Assembly: GCA_905212395.1 (NCBI GenBank) | Contig: CAJMEI010000032.1 | Span: 1-9,168 of the forward strand | Source: an uncultured Christensenella sp. | GTDB lineage: Bacteria; Bacillota; Clostridia; Christensenellales; Borkfalkiaceae | Length of the DNA: 9,168 nt | Direction of reading: 5' to 3' | Shown: positions 1-7,445 of the stretch, in pieces | Layout: every line of letters starts with the position of its first letter | Numbering within the stretch: the stretch's first letter is position 1 | Translations under genes and position numbers: made by a program | Notes under the pieces: generated by a model | Database searches by the model: none | What the model was told of the DNA's origin: nothing | Seen by the model: the letters and a program-made list of their open reading frames with translations, nothing else

Positions 1-154
1 GGGGTCATCCGAGAAAACTTACTGCCCTTTTCAGTCTTCCGACTCAGGAATGAGACTTAACTACACTTTTAGACTTTTTCGCACCGACCAAAAGCTCTCT
101 GTACTAAAACTTATGTAGAAAATAATTCCTTCTTAGTCTTTAATTTTAATTGTT
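1..154 (-). ncRNA. T-box leader (5' part, Stem I), specifier probably CUC (Leu)
   Basis: This is a tRNA-sensing leader for a gene beyond the left edge; only Stem I and the start of the linker are in the window. Stem I can be folded by eye on the minus strand. The base pairs GACU (138-135) with AGUC (44-41). Above it is a GA-rich kink-turn-like bulge (AAGA, 134-131, opposite G45). The next helix pairs AGGAAU (130-125) with AUUCCU (51-46). Then comes an internal loop whose 3' side reads GUCUC, with CUC (54-52) followed by purine A51 as expected for a specifier. Further up are CUACA/UGUAG (118-114/65-61), UUUUAG/CUAAAA (109-104/72-67), the typical AGAGAG bulge (100-95), and a tip CUUUU/AAAAG closing the conserved GGUCGGUGCG loop (89-80). 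CUC would mean tRNA-Leu and a leucine-related target such as leuS or a leucine biosynthesis or transport gene. The usual AGUA/GAA loop-E bases are not clear, so the specifier call is weaker than the T-box call. A small hairpin AGUC-GGAA-GACU (44-33) could compete with the base of Stem I. The antiterminator and terminator lie outside the window. Confidence 0.8.
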
Positions 155-189
155 AGCTTTATAATAGCATTTAAAAATATAATTGTCAA
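154..189 (-). promoter_or_regulatory. Sigma-70/sigma-A-type promoter for the T-box transcript
   Basis: On the minus strand a perfect TTGACA -35 box (189-184) is followed by a 17-bp spacer and a TATTAT -10 box (166-161). A TG sits one base upstream of the -10, which makes it an extended -10. The start of transcription would fall near 154. The promoter lies 55 bases past the stop codon of the large cytochrome gene and points away from it, so it marks the start of a separate leftward unit headed by the T-box. Confidence 0.85.
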
Positions 190-244
190 ACGATTTTTAC
201 AAATAAATATTTTATTATTTTTAGTTTAAACAAAAATATATCCG
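190..244. other. A+T-rich spacer without a clear terminator
   Basis: This stretch separates the last cytochrome gene from the next promoter. It is almost only A and T. The best inverted repeat I can find is a five-pair all-AT stem, with no G+C-rich stem followed by a T run on the minus strand. Transcription of the cytochrome operon may therefore end poorly here, end by Rho, or run on into the T-box. Confidence 0.5.
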
Positions 245-3200
245 TTACATTTTGCCATAGGCTTCGAATTCGGTAATTCCAAACCATCTAAACGCGTTTA
301 AGTTATCTTGTTCGCTAGGAATAGTAAAATCTTTTAGCGTTATAAAATTGGTAGTTATAGGTTTATCGAAAACTATTTCTTGTCCCAAAGCGGTTTTAGT
401 TAAAGTGTAATAAACGGGACTAGACAATCCTTGGTAATTAACGCCCACTCTCGTAGCGTAAGCGTCGTGGTCGCTACCGGTTGAGTTGTAGTCGGCGCGA
501 ATATATATTACTATTCTTGTTAAGGTTACCGTTCTATTAAACCAAACCTTTAAATACGGGTTTGATTTTTGGTTGGGTCCCCACGATTCTAGCGGATACG
601 TTCCGTGTCCGTTATTTGTTTGTCTTCCGTCTATTGCGTTTTCCGCAACGAAATTGTAACCGTCGTTATAATAAGAATTAGTTTCCGCTCTCGTTCCGCC
701 ACCGGTAATAGCCCCCGCGAAAAAGTTATGCGCTAAATTGTATTCTTTTAAATCATCCCCTTCGCAAGGAAGCCATACGGTAATAACGTTATCGATATAA
801 GATTTAACCGAATCTCCCAAAGAATTAAACATTCTATCATTAAACGTTATTCTTAAAGTGCCGTTTTCAACGTAAATAAGATTAGTTTTTATTCTTGAAT
901 GAATGTTTATAAATACGTAATGACAATCGGAAGGTACGTTTATAGTTAAAACGTCGCCAACGTTGTATTTTCCTACGTTTATCTGAGCATATCCTTGCTG
1001 AGATACGGTAGCACCGTTAAAGGTTACGGTTACCGTTCCTTTTCCGCCTTTTTTACCTAGATTCTTTTTAACGACTTTATCGAATTCGTTATAAAAATCT
1101 TGTTTATTTTGCGCTTCTTCCGCAAAAGCTTTTTCCTTAGAATTCCAGTTGCTTAATTCGTCGTATTCTCCCCTTAAAGGACAACCTAGGTCTATCCAAC
1201 AAGCAATTTTTCTTATATCGGAATCCGAAAGCATAACTTGACCGTGCGTACCGCTATTTCCCCTTAACATTTGTATAACGTTACTGTTATGAGAACCGTA
1301 TTGATAAGGTCTTAGCATTTCGCATTGACTTATTGCGGATATCCAGTTGGTAAATTCGTTCATAGACGTTCCGCAGTAATAATTTCCGTTTTTAAACGAA
1401 CCCGTAGCCATTAAATACGAGATAGGATAATACATTTTTTCTCTGTTGCCTTTTACAAGGTAACTTTGCAAAGAAAACGCTTTCCCTTGCGTTGCGTTTT
1501 TATCCGCGCAACCGAGTTTTAAATCGAAATACTCTCCGCCGTTATCTCCGCCGTTTGTATTTTCAAGGTACACGGCAATAGTATTCGTTCCGCTTTTCAA
1601 TAGATTTGACGGAATAGATAATTTCGTGTAAATAGGTTTGTTTACAAAACCCGTTTTTTGTAAAACCAACGTTCCGTTAATATAAACTTTCGGATTTTCG
1701 TCGTATTGCCAATAAAGCCAAAATTCTTTATTTAACTGCTCGCTCGAAAGGTTAAATTCTCTTATAAATCCTGCTTTTATCCAAGTTGTTGTCCAGTTAC
1801 AGGTAGAAGGATTTCTTGCGTCGCCCGCTACTCCGAATCCGCCGTATCTATACCACCAATCAACGTTGTTTACGGACTGTACCCACGTGTTTAAATCATA
1901 TTGTTCTACGGAATTGTCGGTAGCAAATCTCCATTGAGAACCAAAATCTATTATCGTATCCAAATAAGGAACGTAATAATCTTGTAAAACGGAATCGGTA
2001 GCGTAATATAACGCCAAATCGAAGTATTGTCCGCCGTTCATGTTTGACAATTCAACCGCAATGGTATTCTCCCCTTCCACTAATAAATCAGAATTTAAAT
2101 TCAGTTTTGTGGTAACGGGTACGGGAGTATATCCGCTTCTCGTTAAAATCTTTTTACCGTTAATATAAACGATAGGATTTTCGTCGTATTGCCATTTTAA
2201 GTAGAAAGTTGTTCCTAAGGCGTTTTTAGAAAGATTAAAAGTTTTTTTGGCATAAAAATGCTTTGTGGTCCAAGAAATATTAGTTTTACAAGTAGAACCG
2301 TCTCTGCCGTCGCCGGAAGAGCCAAAGCCCGATTGTCCATTACTCCACGAATTAATGTTATAAGCATTATTAAACCATTCGTTTGTTAATTTGGTATCGC
2401 TTATTAAATATTTCCAACTTTGTCCAAAGCCGAAAACTTCGGTTTTTTGCGTTCTTTCAACGTTTTCTTGCGATACGTAAAGGGATAAATCGAAATATTG
2501 TCCGCCGTCTATATTTTTTATCTTAACGGCAATAATATTTTCCCCTTGCTTTAATACTCCGCCGTCTATATTTAAACGTTCCGTTTTAACGGTAGATATA
2601 AAACCTTTTCTTACTAAAACCTGTACTCCGTTTATGTAAACGGTCGGGGTTTCGTCGTACTGCCACATTAAATACAACTCTTTATTTACTTCGCTTGAAG
2701 AAAGATTAAAAGTCGTTCTGAAATAAGCGGTATCGTTAAGCCAAGACAAAGCCGTTTTACCCGTGCTTCCGTTTTTACCTGAACTCGTATTGCCGAAACC
2801 TGCTTGCGCGGTAGACCATCCGCCTTTTTTATTATACCAATTGTCTTCTAAACCGCCAATTTTATACTCCCAAGTCGCGCCCAAAGGTATTTTTTGAGTA
2901 AGCGGAGTCGTGGTTGTATCGGTAGTAGTAGGATTATACACTTCCTCTAATTCCGCGTTAGCTCTTTCTATTGCCGAATCTAAGTTGTTATGGCATTTTA
3001 CGCAACTTTCGTCGAATATTTGTTGAATTTCGTTAAGATAAGAAAATCCTTTATAGTCGGTATACGGGTCGTAATCTTTGTATTCTTCCCCTACCATCCA
3101 CAAATCTTTTTTAATTAACTGAGGTTTTTTTCTAAGCGCAATTGTTCGCGCGCCGTATGCGTTAGGAGCTTGCGTTTTATTTTCGTGGCAACCTACGCAA

Positions 3201-5008
3201 GAATAATATTCTCCGCCCATAAGCGTAGACCAACTTCTCATAGACTGAATCATCTCTCCGTCTTGATTGAGAACTTGGAAAAATATAGGTAAGTCGCTTG
3301 GAACTTTAAACGACGCCGAACCGTCTTCTTCTATATCGACAATTCCCAAAACCATTTTAACGTCCCAAGACGTATAAGAAGAACCTACGGGAGTAAACGG
3401 GTCACTACCTATATAGGTTATATTTTGATAAGTTCCGTCCGCGTTTTTATAATATTCGTTGTCCGAAAAAGTGTATGCGGGATTTTGAAGAGAACCTAAA
3501 GCGTAAGGTCTGTATTTTAAAGCTACTATTCTTAAATATCTTGCTTCTCCCTTATTAACTCCCTTTAATCCGTCGCCTTCGTAAACGTTAGCAACGTAAT
3601 AGGTTGCTGTATCTTTAGAATAATCTACCGAATCAGGACGATTTCTTACTTGTCTTGTTTTTATAGGTACAATTTGGCTTGCGGGTAGTTCGCTACTACC
3701 GTTACATATAAGTACTTCTTGATTAGTAGCAATATTGTAATAATAAATATTATACCTTATATCGCTACCCCAACGTCCGTTTCCGTCCGAATCTCCACCG
3801 CCATCAGTTCCGTTTACGTTAAGATTTTTGTTATTTGAACGAGCGTATAAAACTTCGTTTTCACTGATAGGATAGGGGAATTTAAACAACGTTCCGCCTT
3901 TTGAATTGCTATAATCTTGAGCAGGCGTTTTATCTATTTGGTTGTTTATTCCAAGTCCATTAAAAGTAAGTCCTTGAATTCCGTCGGGATTATTCGTACC
4001 CATAGAAGTATCTAGTATCGCTATTCTTCCGATTTGGCGGTTGTGGTGTCCCGCTACTATCGTAAAATACTTGGTAGAACTACCGGGTATTTGTCTAGTA
4101 TGTAATAAAGTCGTAGGATAGTTGGAGTTATTTCCAAACAATTCCGTTTGATTTGTTCCGTCGGGATTCATTTGAAATACGCCTTGAACGTACATTTGGT
4201 TTCTATCGTTATAATCCCAACGCGTATATAAAATTCTTCCGTCTTCCGCAAGAGTCGGGAAAGTCGTATGAACTTGGTCTTGACCTATTCTTCTTATATT
4301 TTTACCGTCGCCGTCGCAAATATATAAATTCGATACGGGAACTTTCCAACAGTCAACCGTTTGACAAGCTCTTGTAGAACTGAAAACTATATTTCCGTTT
4401 CCGAGCCATTTAGGTTCGAAATCGGCAACGCCTTGACCGAACGTAAGCTGAGTTACGGCTTTCGTAGCCAAGTCCATTTTATATAAATGGAAATCACAGT
4501 GTTTTAACGTGTAATCGGAGTTTTGTCCCGCAACGCTTTTTTTCCAAGAAAACAACACCGTTTTACCGTCAAAAGATACGTCAGGGTCCCTTATTACTCC
4601 GTTTTCGTCACTAAGCAATATTTCTTCCGTCGTCGAGCCGTCCTGATTAATTTTTACCCTTATCATTTGAGAATTATGATACCAACCGTATTCTGACTGG
4701 TCGGGATAAAATCCGTTTCCGTCGTCGCTGACAGCTTCGCTGTATGCGTAATGCGACGCGCCGAATTGACGATTTTTTATAACGATATAAGAATCAGCGT
4801 AGTTATTCGCAACGTTTTGCAAACTTCCGTAATTTACAACGGTTTTTCCGTTTTTAGCATATTGAATTACCGTATTTTGAGCTTCATAATTTACAAAATT
4901 ATTGTTAGCAAACGCAGTATATAAAGAAGTAAATCCTAATATTAAACTTAAAAACAGCGTTCCTATAAAAAATAAAATCACATTTTTACGAAATTTAGTT
5001 TGATTCAT
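245..5008 (-). CDS. Secreted hydrazine-synthase-alpha-like dihaem cytochrome with inserted jelly-roll modules and C-terminal F5/8 domain
   Basis: Predicted extracytoplasmic c-type cytochrome of the HZS-alpha-like family, 1587 residues against about 800 for anammox HzsA (from memory). Residues 1-34 are a signal peptide with an AFA cleavage site after A34. Residues about 70-520 form a TolB/PD40-like propeller with family phrases such as LTFG, IVFSSTR, RILYTRWDY and MNPDGT. A group of possible metal ligands or disulfides lies here: H170, C171, D172, H174, C215, C220, C231. The middle domain carries haem motif CVGCH (604-608). A second motif, CVKCH (669-673), opens the C-terminal cytochrome domain. 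That domain is interrupted at about 706-1167 by three jelly-roll modules and resumes with H1240, H1255 (candidate distal ligand) and WIDLGCP from W1271. A beta-rich stretch of unknown kind (about 1310-1410) and a discoidin/F5/8-type domain (about 1420-1586, AIDG at D1460) follow. No sortase motif or C-terminal anchor is seen. The start is supported by AAGGGGG placed 8 bases upstream. It begins 3 bp after the previous gene and depends on the ResB/CcsA pair upstream for haem attachment. The reaction is unknown; in anammox the relative condenses hydroxylamine and ammonia, which cannot be assumed here. Confidence 0.85.
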   Translation of the reverse strand: MNQTKFRKNVILFFIGTLFLSLILGFTSLYTAFANNNFVNYEAQNTVIQYAKNGKTVVNYGSLQNVANNYADSYIVIKNRQFGASHYAYSEAVSDDGNGFYPDQSEYGWYHNSQMIRVKINQDGSTTEEILLSDENGVIRDPDVSFDGKTVLFSWKKSVAGQNSDYTLKHCDFHLYKMDLATKAVTQLTFGQGVADFEPKWLGNGNIVFSSTRACQTVDCWKVPVSNLYICDGDGKNIRRIGQDQVHTTFPTLAEDGRILYTRWDYNDRNQMYVQGVFQMNPDGTNQTELFGNNSNYPTTLLHTRQIPGSSTKYFTIVAGHHNRQIGRIAILDTSMGTNNPDGIQGLTFNGLGINNQIDKTPAQDYSNSKGGTLFKFPYPISENEVLYARSNNKNLNVNGTDGGGDSDGNGRWGSDIRYNIYYYNIATNQEVLICNGSSELPASQIVPIKTRQVRNRPDSVDYSKDTATYYVANVYEGDGLKGVNKGEARYLRIVALKYRPYALGSLQNPAYTFSDNEYYKNADGTYQNITYIGSDPFTPVGSSYTSWDVKMVLGIVDIEEDGSASFKVPSDLPIFFQVLNQDGEMIQSMRSWSTLMGGEYYSCVGCHENKTQAPNAYGARTIALRKKPQLIKKDLWMVGEEYKDYDPYTDYKGFSYLNEIQQIFDESCVKCHNNLDSAIERANAELEEVYNPTTTDTTTTPLTQKIPLGATWEYKIGGLEDNWYNKKGGWSTAQAGFGNTSSGKNGSTGKTALSWLNDTAYFRTTFNLSSSEVNKELYLMWQYDETPTVYINGVQVLVRKGFISTVKTERLNIDGGVLKQGENIIAVKIKNIDGGQYFDLSLYVSQENVERTQKTEVFGFGQSWKYLISDTKLTNEWFNNAYNINSWSNGQSGFGSSGDGRDGSTCKTNISWTTKHFYAKKTFNLSKNALGTTFYLKWQYDENPIVYINGKKILTRSGYTPVPVTTKLNLNSDLLVEGENTIAVELSNMNGGQYFDLALYYATDSVLQDYYVPYLDTIIDFGSQWRFATDNSVEQYDLNTWVQSVNNVDWWYRYGGFGVAGDARNPSTCNWTTTWIKAGFIREFNLSSEQLNKEFWLYWQYDENPKVYINGTLVLQKTGFVNKPIYTKLSIPSNLLKSGTNTIAVYLENTNGGDNGGEYFDLKLGCADKNATQGKAFSLQSYLVKGNREKMYYPISYLMATGSFKNGNYYCGTSMNEFTNWISAISQCEMLRPYQYGSHNSNVIQMLRGNSGTHGQVMLSDSDIRKIACWIDLGCPLRGEYDELSNWNSKEKAFAEEAQNKQDFYNEFDKVVKKNLGKKGGKGTVTVTFNGATVSQQGYAQINVGKYNVGDVLTINVPSDCHYVFINIHSRIKTNLIYVENGTLRITFNDRMFNSLGDSVKSYIDNVITVWLPCEGDDLKEYNLAHNFFAGAITGGGTRAETNSYYNDGYNFVAENAIDGRQTNNGHGTYPLESWGPNQKSNPYLKVWFNRTVTLTRIVIYIRADYNSTGSDHDAYATRVGVNYQGLSSPVYYTLTKTALGQEIVFDKPITTNFITLKDFTIPSEQDNLNAFRWFGITEFEAYGKM
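1508..2893 (-). repeat. Three tandem jelly-roll (galactose-binding-like) modules inside the cytochrome gene
   Basis: Three diverged copies of a module of about 140-150 residues lie at residues about 706-846, 860-1003 and 1020-1167 of the large cytochrome. Each starts with a G-x-x-W turn (W713, W865, W1026). Each then has an aromatic/GFG segment, a strand with a Phe-Asn-Leu-Ser core, the phrase QYDE-[TN]-P-x-VYING, an N-T/I-IAV strand and an end marked GG-[QE]-YFDL (F839, F996, F1161). The spacing of 152-165 residues shows serial duplication. The phrase around QYDE/VYING is also recognisably similar at DNA level near 1675-1715, 2159-2203 and 2630-2670. The layout resembles the N-terminal jelly rolls of glycoside hydrolases and the beta-sandwich modules common in planctomycete surface proteins, which suggests binding to a glycan or protein. 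This is inference from pattern only. Confidence 0.75.
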
Positions 5009-5011
5009 CTT

Positions 5012-7426
5012 TTATTCCCCCTTTTTTAAGCAATATTCGTATGGCGTTGCTACATAATTACAGTCGCCGTCAACAATAGTAATACCGTATTTCACACCGT
5101 CTTCTAACTGGTCGGGTAAAACTAAATTGTTTATTTTTATTGTTATAACGTCCCCGACTTCTGTTGAGCCTAGTATTTCACACTTAAAACCTTCTCCTAT
5201 TTGCTGATTGTTTTTATCAAGAAGCGCAAATCTTAAAAATACGTCTTTATCCATCTTTTTTTGTTTTCTTACGGTAATATACATCAGCTTATAGTTATCG
5301 GAAATTTTATTTAAAATATTTTCTCCGTTATTTTCCCAAACTACTTGTTCTACGCCGTAGTATTCGTTTTCGTTGCCGATACTTAAAACGTAGTTCGCTA
5401 AATCTTCCGCATCTTTGTCGCTAATGTTTTTAGCGTAAATTTTTACGGCGTCTACCATAGAATAAGCGTAACCGTTAAACGTATAAGGGGCCGTTCTCCA
5501 AGATTCCACTAAAGAAGGAACGAACATTTTTCTGTCTTCCCAAGTATCGTCGTATTCCAGCGCAGGTGACAAATAACTATGTAAATTAGTAAAATTAGGT
5601 CCGCTATGACACTGTATACAGCCGTATTCGGAAAATAAAATTTTCCCGCGTTTAGCCGAATCCGTTAAACTCCCGTCTCTGTTACGATAAGGACTGGTAA
5701 CGGGCGTTAAAGATTTTAAATACTCGTCGATGTAAGCATATTGCTCTTGTTTTAATTTTATATGATGAGTCCCTTCGGTAGACGCTACGACGTTATCTTC
5801 CGCAGAAGGCGAAGCTCCTACAACGGTAACGGGTGGCGTACGATGGGTGTAAAGCATTGTTTGCGTTTGTTTCGGGTTTCCTATGTCGTCAAACGGTTCG
5901 TCCCAATTAAGTCCGTCCGTTCTACCGTCCACGTGGCAAGTCGAACAAGATTGAAAACTTTGATAACCAAGCGTTCCGTCGTGCCACATAATGTCGCCGT
6001 ATCTAACCGCGTCGAGTTCTTTTTGCTCTCCTGCGGATAAAACCGTTAAAGAATTATTGCTTGCATTAAAGACTTCTACTACCGCATCGTAAAAGCTAGC
6101 TACGTATACTTTTCCTTCTTGTCCGAAAACTGCTCTTGCTCCTCTTCCGCTTAAAGAAAATCTAGTTCTTTTATCTTGCAAAAAGGCAAACATATTAACT
6201 ACTTCCGCCCTTTCTTCATCGGTTAAAGACGCAAGAGAATTAAGCATTTGATTTTCACTTATTGTCATAATTTCTTGGCTACCGCTTAAAGCAACTACTA
6301 TTTTGCCGTTTTGTACGGTAATTCCCCAAGGATTAGGCGCGCCTATGGTTTCTTCATCGAGTAAAACCGTTGCGTAATGCGTTAAAGTTTGCGTATTAAT
6401 TATCGCAATGGCGTTTGTATTTATCCAACCGTATTGAACTTGCGTGGTAGGATATAGATATCTTGCGACAACGCAAGTAACGTATAAAAATTTTCCGTCG
6501 GAAGATATCGCGATATCTTTAAGACTGGTAGTTCCGTTTACTAAACGTATTTTATTAGTAACTACGTCCGAACTCGTATCTATTACCGTAATTTCCGAAC
6601 TAACGTTTTCTTCTAACGCACCTACCGCAGGAAGTTGATTTACAACGAATATTTTATTGCCTACAAGTTTTAAAGCCATAGGTTCTCTTGCAACGGATAT
6701 CGTTGCAGTTTTTTTATTCGTATTTTTTTCGTATACGGTTACGTTATTCGAAAATCTATTAGCGCAATAAATTTTTCCGTTTGCGTAAACAATATCAACG
6801 GGCGTATGGTCGGTTTCTATTTCGTTTTCAACGGCAAAAGTATCTTTATTTAAAATTAAAATTTTCCCCGCTCTTTCTCCAACCCCGACGTAAAGTTTAT
6901 CTTCGATAAAACTTACGCAATTTACGCATTCGCCTACATAAAAAGTATTTATAATTTTATTACTCGATACGTTAATCGCATATACGCTTTTACCCGTTAC
7001 GTCCGCCAAATAAACAATACCGTTATTTACCGTAATATCCGTTAAAGAAATATAATCGGATGCGTATTGCCTATAAGTAGCGTTTGCTTGTAAATTATAA
7101 GACATACCGTCGTATATATTCGTCGGCGTAGAACCTCCCGAGTTAGACGAACTCGTCGAAGACTCATTAGACGAACTTGTCGAAGACTCATTAGACGAAC
7201 TGCTAACGGAACTGTCGGATTTATAAGACGAATCCGAACCGGAATTTTCTTCATCGGAACTGCCGTAATCTATCGACGAAGAAGTTTCGCTAGAATCTAA
7301 AGAAGAAACTTTTTTCGACGATTTGTTATCTGAATTTATTCCGCAACCGGTTAAAACGAACATCATTAATGAAATAATTAAAATAGCAATTAAAAATACT
7401 ATCAGTTTTTTTCTTTTAATACCCAT
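5012..7426 (-). CDS. Lipoprotein: YVTN-type beta-propeller fused to dihaem cytochrome c peroxidase/MauG-like domain
   Basis: Predicted membrane-anchored extracytoplasmic dihaem protein of 804 residues. A lipoprotein signal ends in LTGC with C28 as the lipidated Cys. Residues 29-105 are a Ser/Asn/Glu-rich linker that would hold the protein off the membrane. Residues about 106-480 are a YVTN/SMP-30-like propeller, with blades ending in phrases such as YAINVSSNKI and VTVYEKNTNKK. The cytochrome part follows: H482, haem motif CSTCH (494-498) with the DGRTDGLNWD and GNPKQTQ signatures of propeller-CCP proteins, then CIQCH (603-607), and the RTAPY segment ending near residue 684. In that segment the usual PY-x-H-[DN]-G His is Phe (F650). 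Residues about 685-804 are an added beta-rich domain I do not recognise. The start is supported by AAAAGGGG 5 bases upstream. The gene lies 19 bp after ccsA and 3 bp before the alpha-like cytochrome. Propeller plus CCP in one chain matches the fused beta-gamma subunits of hydrazine synthase, but the same architecture also occurs in other, uncharacterised surface proteins. Confidence 0.85.
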   Translation of the reverse strand: MGIKRKKLIVFLIAILIISLMMFVLTGCGINSDNKSSKKVSSLDSSETSSSIDYGSSDEENSGSDSSYKSDSSVSSSSNESSTSSSNESSTSSSNSGGSTPTNIYDGMSYNLQANATYRQYASDYISLTDITVNNGIVYLADVTGKSVYAINVSSNKIINTFYVGECVNCVSFIEDKLYVGVGERAGKILILNKDTFAVENEIETDHTPVDIVYANGKIYCANRFSNNVTVYEKNTNKKTATISVAREPMALKLVGNKIFVVNQLPAVGALEENVSSEITVIDTSSDVVTNKIRLVNGTTSLKDIAISSDGKFLYVTCVVARYLYPTTQVQYGWINTNAIAIINTQTLTHYATVLLDEETIGAPNPWGITVQNGKIVVALSGSQEIMTISENQMLNSLASLTDEERAEVVNMFAFLQDKRTRFSLSGRGARAVFGQEGKVYVASFYDAVVEVFNASNNSLTVLSAGEQKELDAVRYGDIMWHDGTLGYQSFQSCSTCHVDGRTDGLNWDEPFDDIGNPKQTQTMLYTHRTPPVTVVGASPSAEDNVVASTEGTHHIKLKQEQYAYIDEYLKSLTPVTSPYRNRDGSLTDSAKRGKILFSEYGCIQCHSGPNFTNLHSYLSPALEYDDTWEDRKMFVPSLVESWRTAPYTFNGYAYSMVDAVKIYAKNISDKDAEDLANYVLSIGNENEYYGVEQVVWENNGENILNKISDNYKLMYITVRKQKKMDKDVFLRFALLDKNNQQIGEGFKCEILGSTEVGDVITIKINNLVLPDQLEDGVKYGITIVDGDCNYVATPYEYCLKKGE
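7143..7202 (-). repeat. 24-bp tandem repeat coding for the Ser-rich lipoprotein linker
   Basis: Two full 24-bp units (7143-7166 and 7167-7190) differ at one base and are followed by a partial unit to about 7202. Each unit encodes the eight residues ESSTSSSN (in some register). The unit length is a multiple of three, so gain or loss of units would keep the frame and only change linker length. It lies between the lipidated Cys and the propeller, where a flexible spacer is expected. Confidence 0.8.
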
Positions 7427-7445
7427 TTTTACCCCTTTTATTTAA

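Noticed and set aside
201..224. A/T inverted repeat as an intrinsic terminator
   Set aside because: The stem is about five A-T pairs without G+C and without a proper T tract on the minus strand; it would be too weak.
245..320. C-terminal cell-wall anchor on the large cytochrome
   Set aside because: The protein ends in FEAYGKM right after the F5/8-type domain; there is no LPXTG-like motif, hydrophobic segment or basic tail.
4153..4377. Plus-strand open frame of 74 codons inside the large cytochrome gene
   Set aside because: It lies wholly opposite a gene with clear domains, has a low-complexity basic/aromatic product and shows no ribosome site or family signature.
5762..6040. Plus-strand open frame of 92 codons opposite the CCP-like domain
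   Set aside because: It covers the conserved CSTCH region on the other strand, and its Arg/Val/Ser-rich product looks like a reverse-strand shadow.
7042..7254. Second minus-strand frame across the Ser-rich linker
   Set aside because: It arises from the 24-bp repeat read in another frame (repeated RLMSLR product) and has no separate start signal.
245..7426. Calling the two cytochromes a true hydrazine synthase (hzsA and hzsBC)
   Set aside because: The domain plan matches, but the same domains occur in many uncharacterised Planctomycetes-type proteins and key residues differ (no Tyr after CVGCH, F650 in the CCP part). No hydrazine dehydrogenase or other anammox gene is seen, so no symbol is given.
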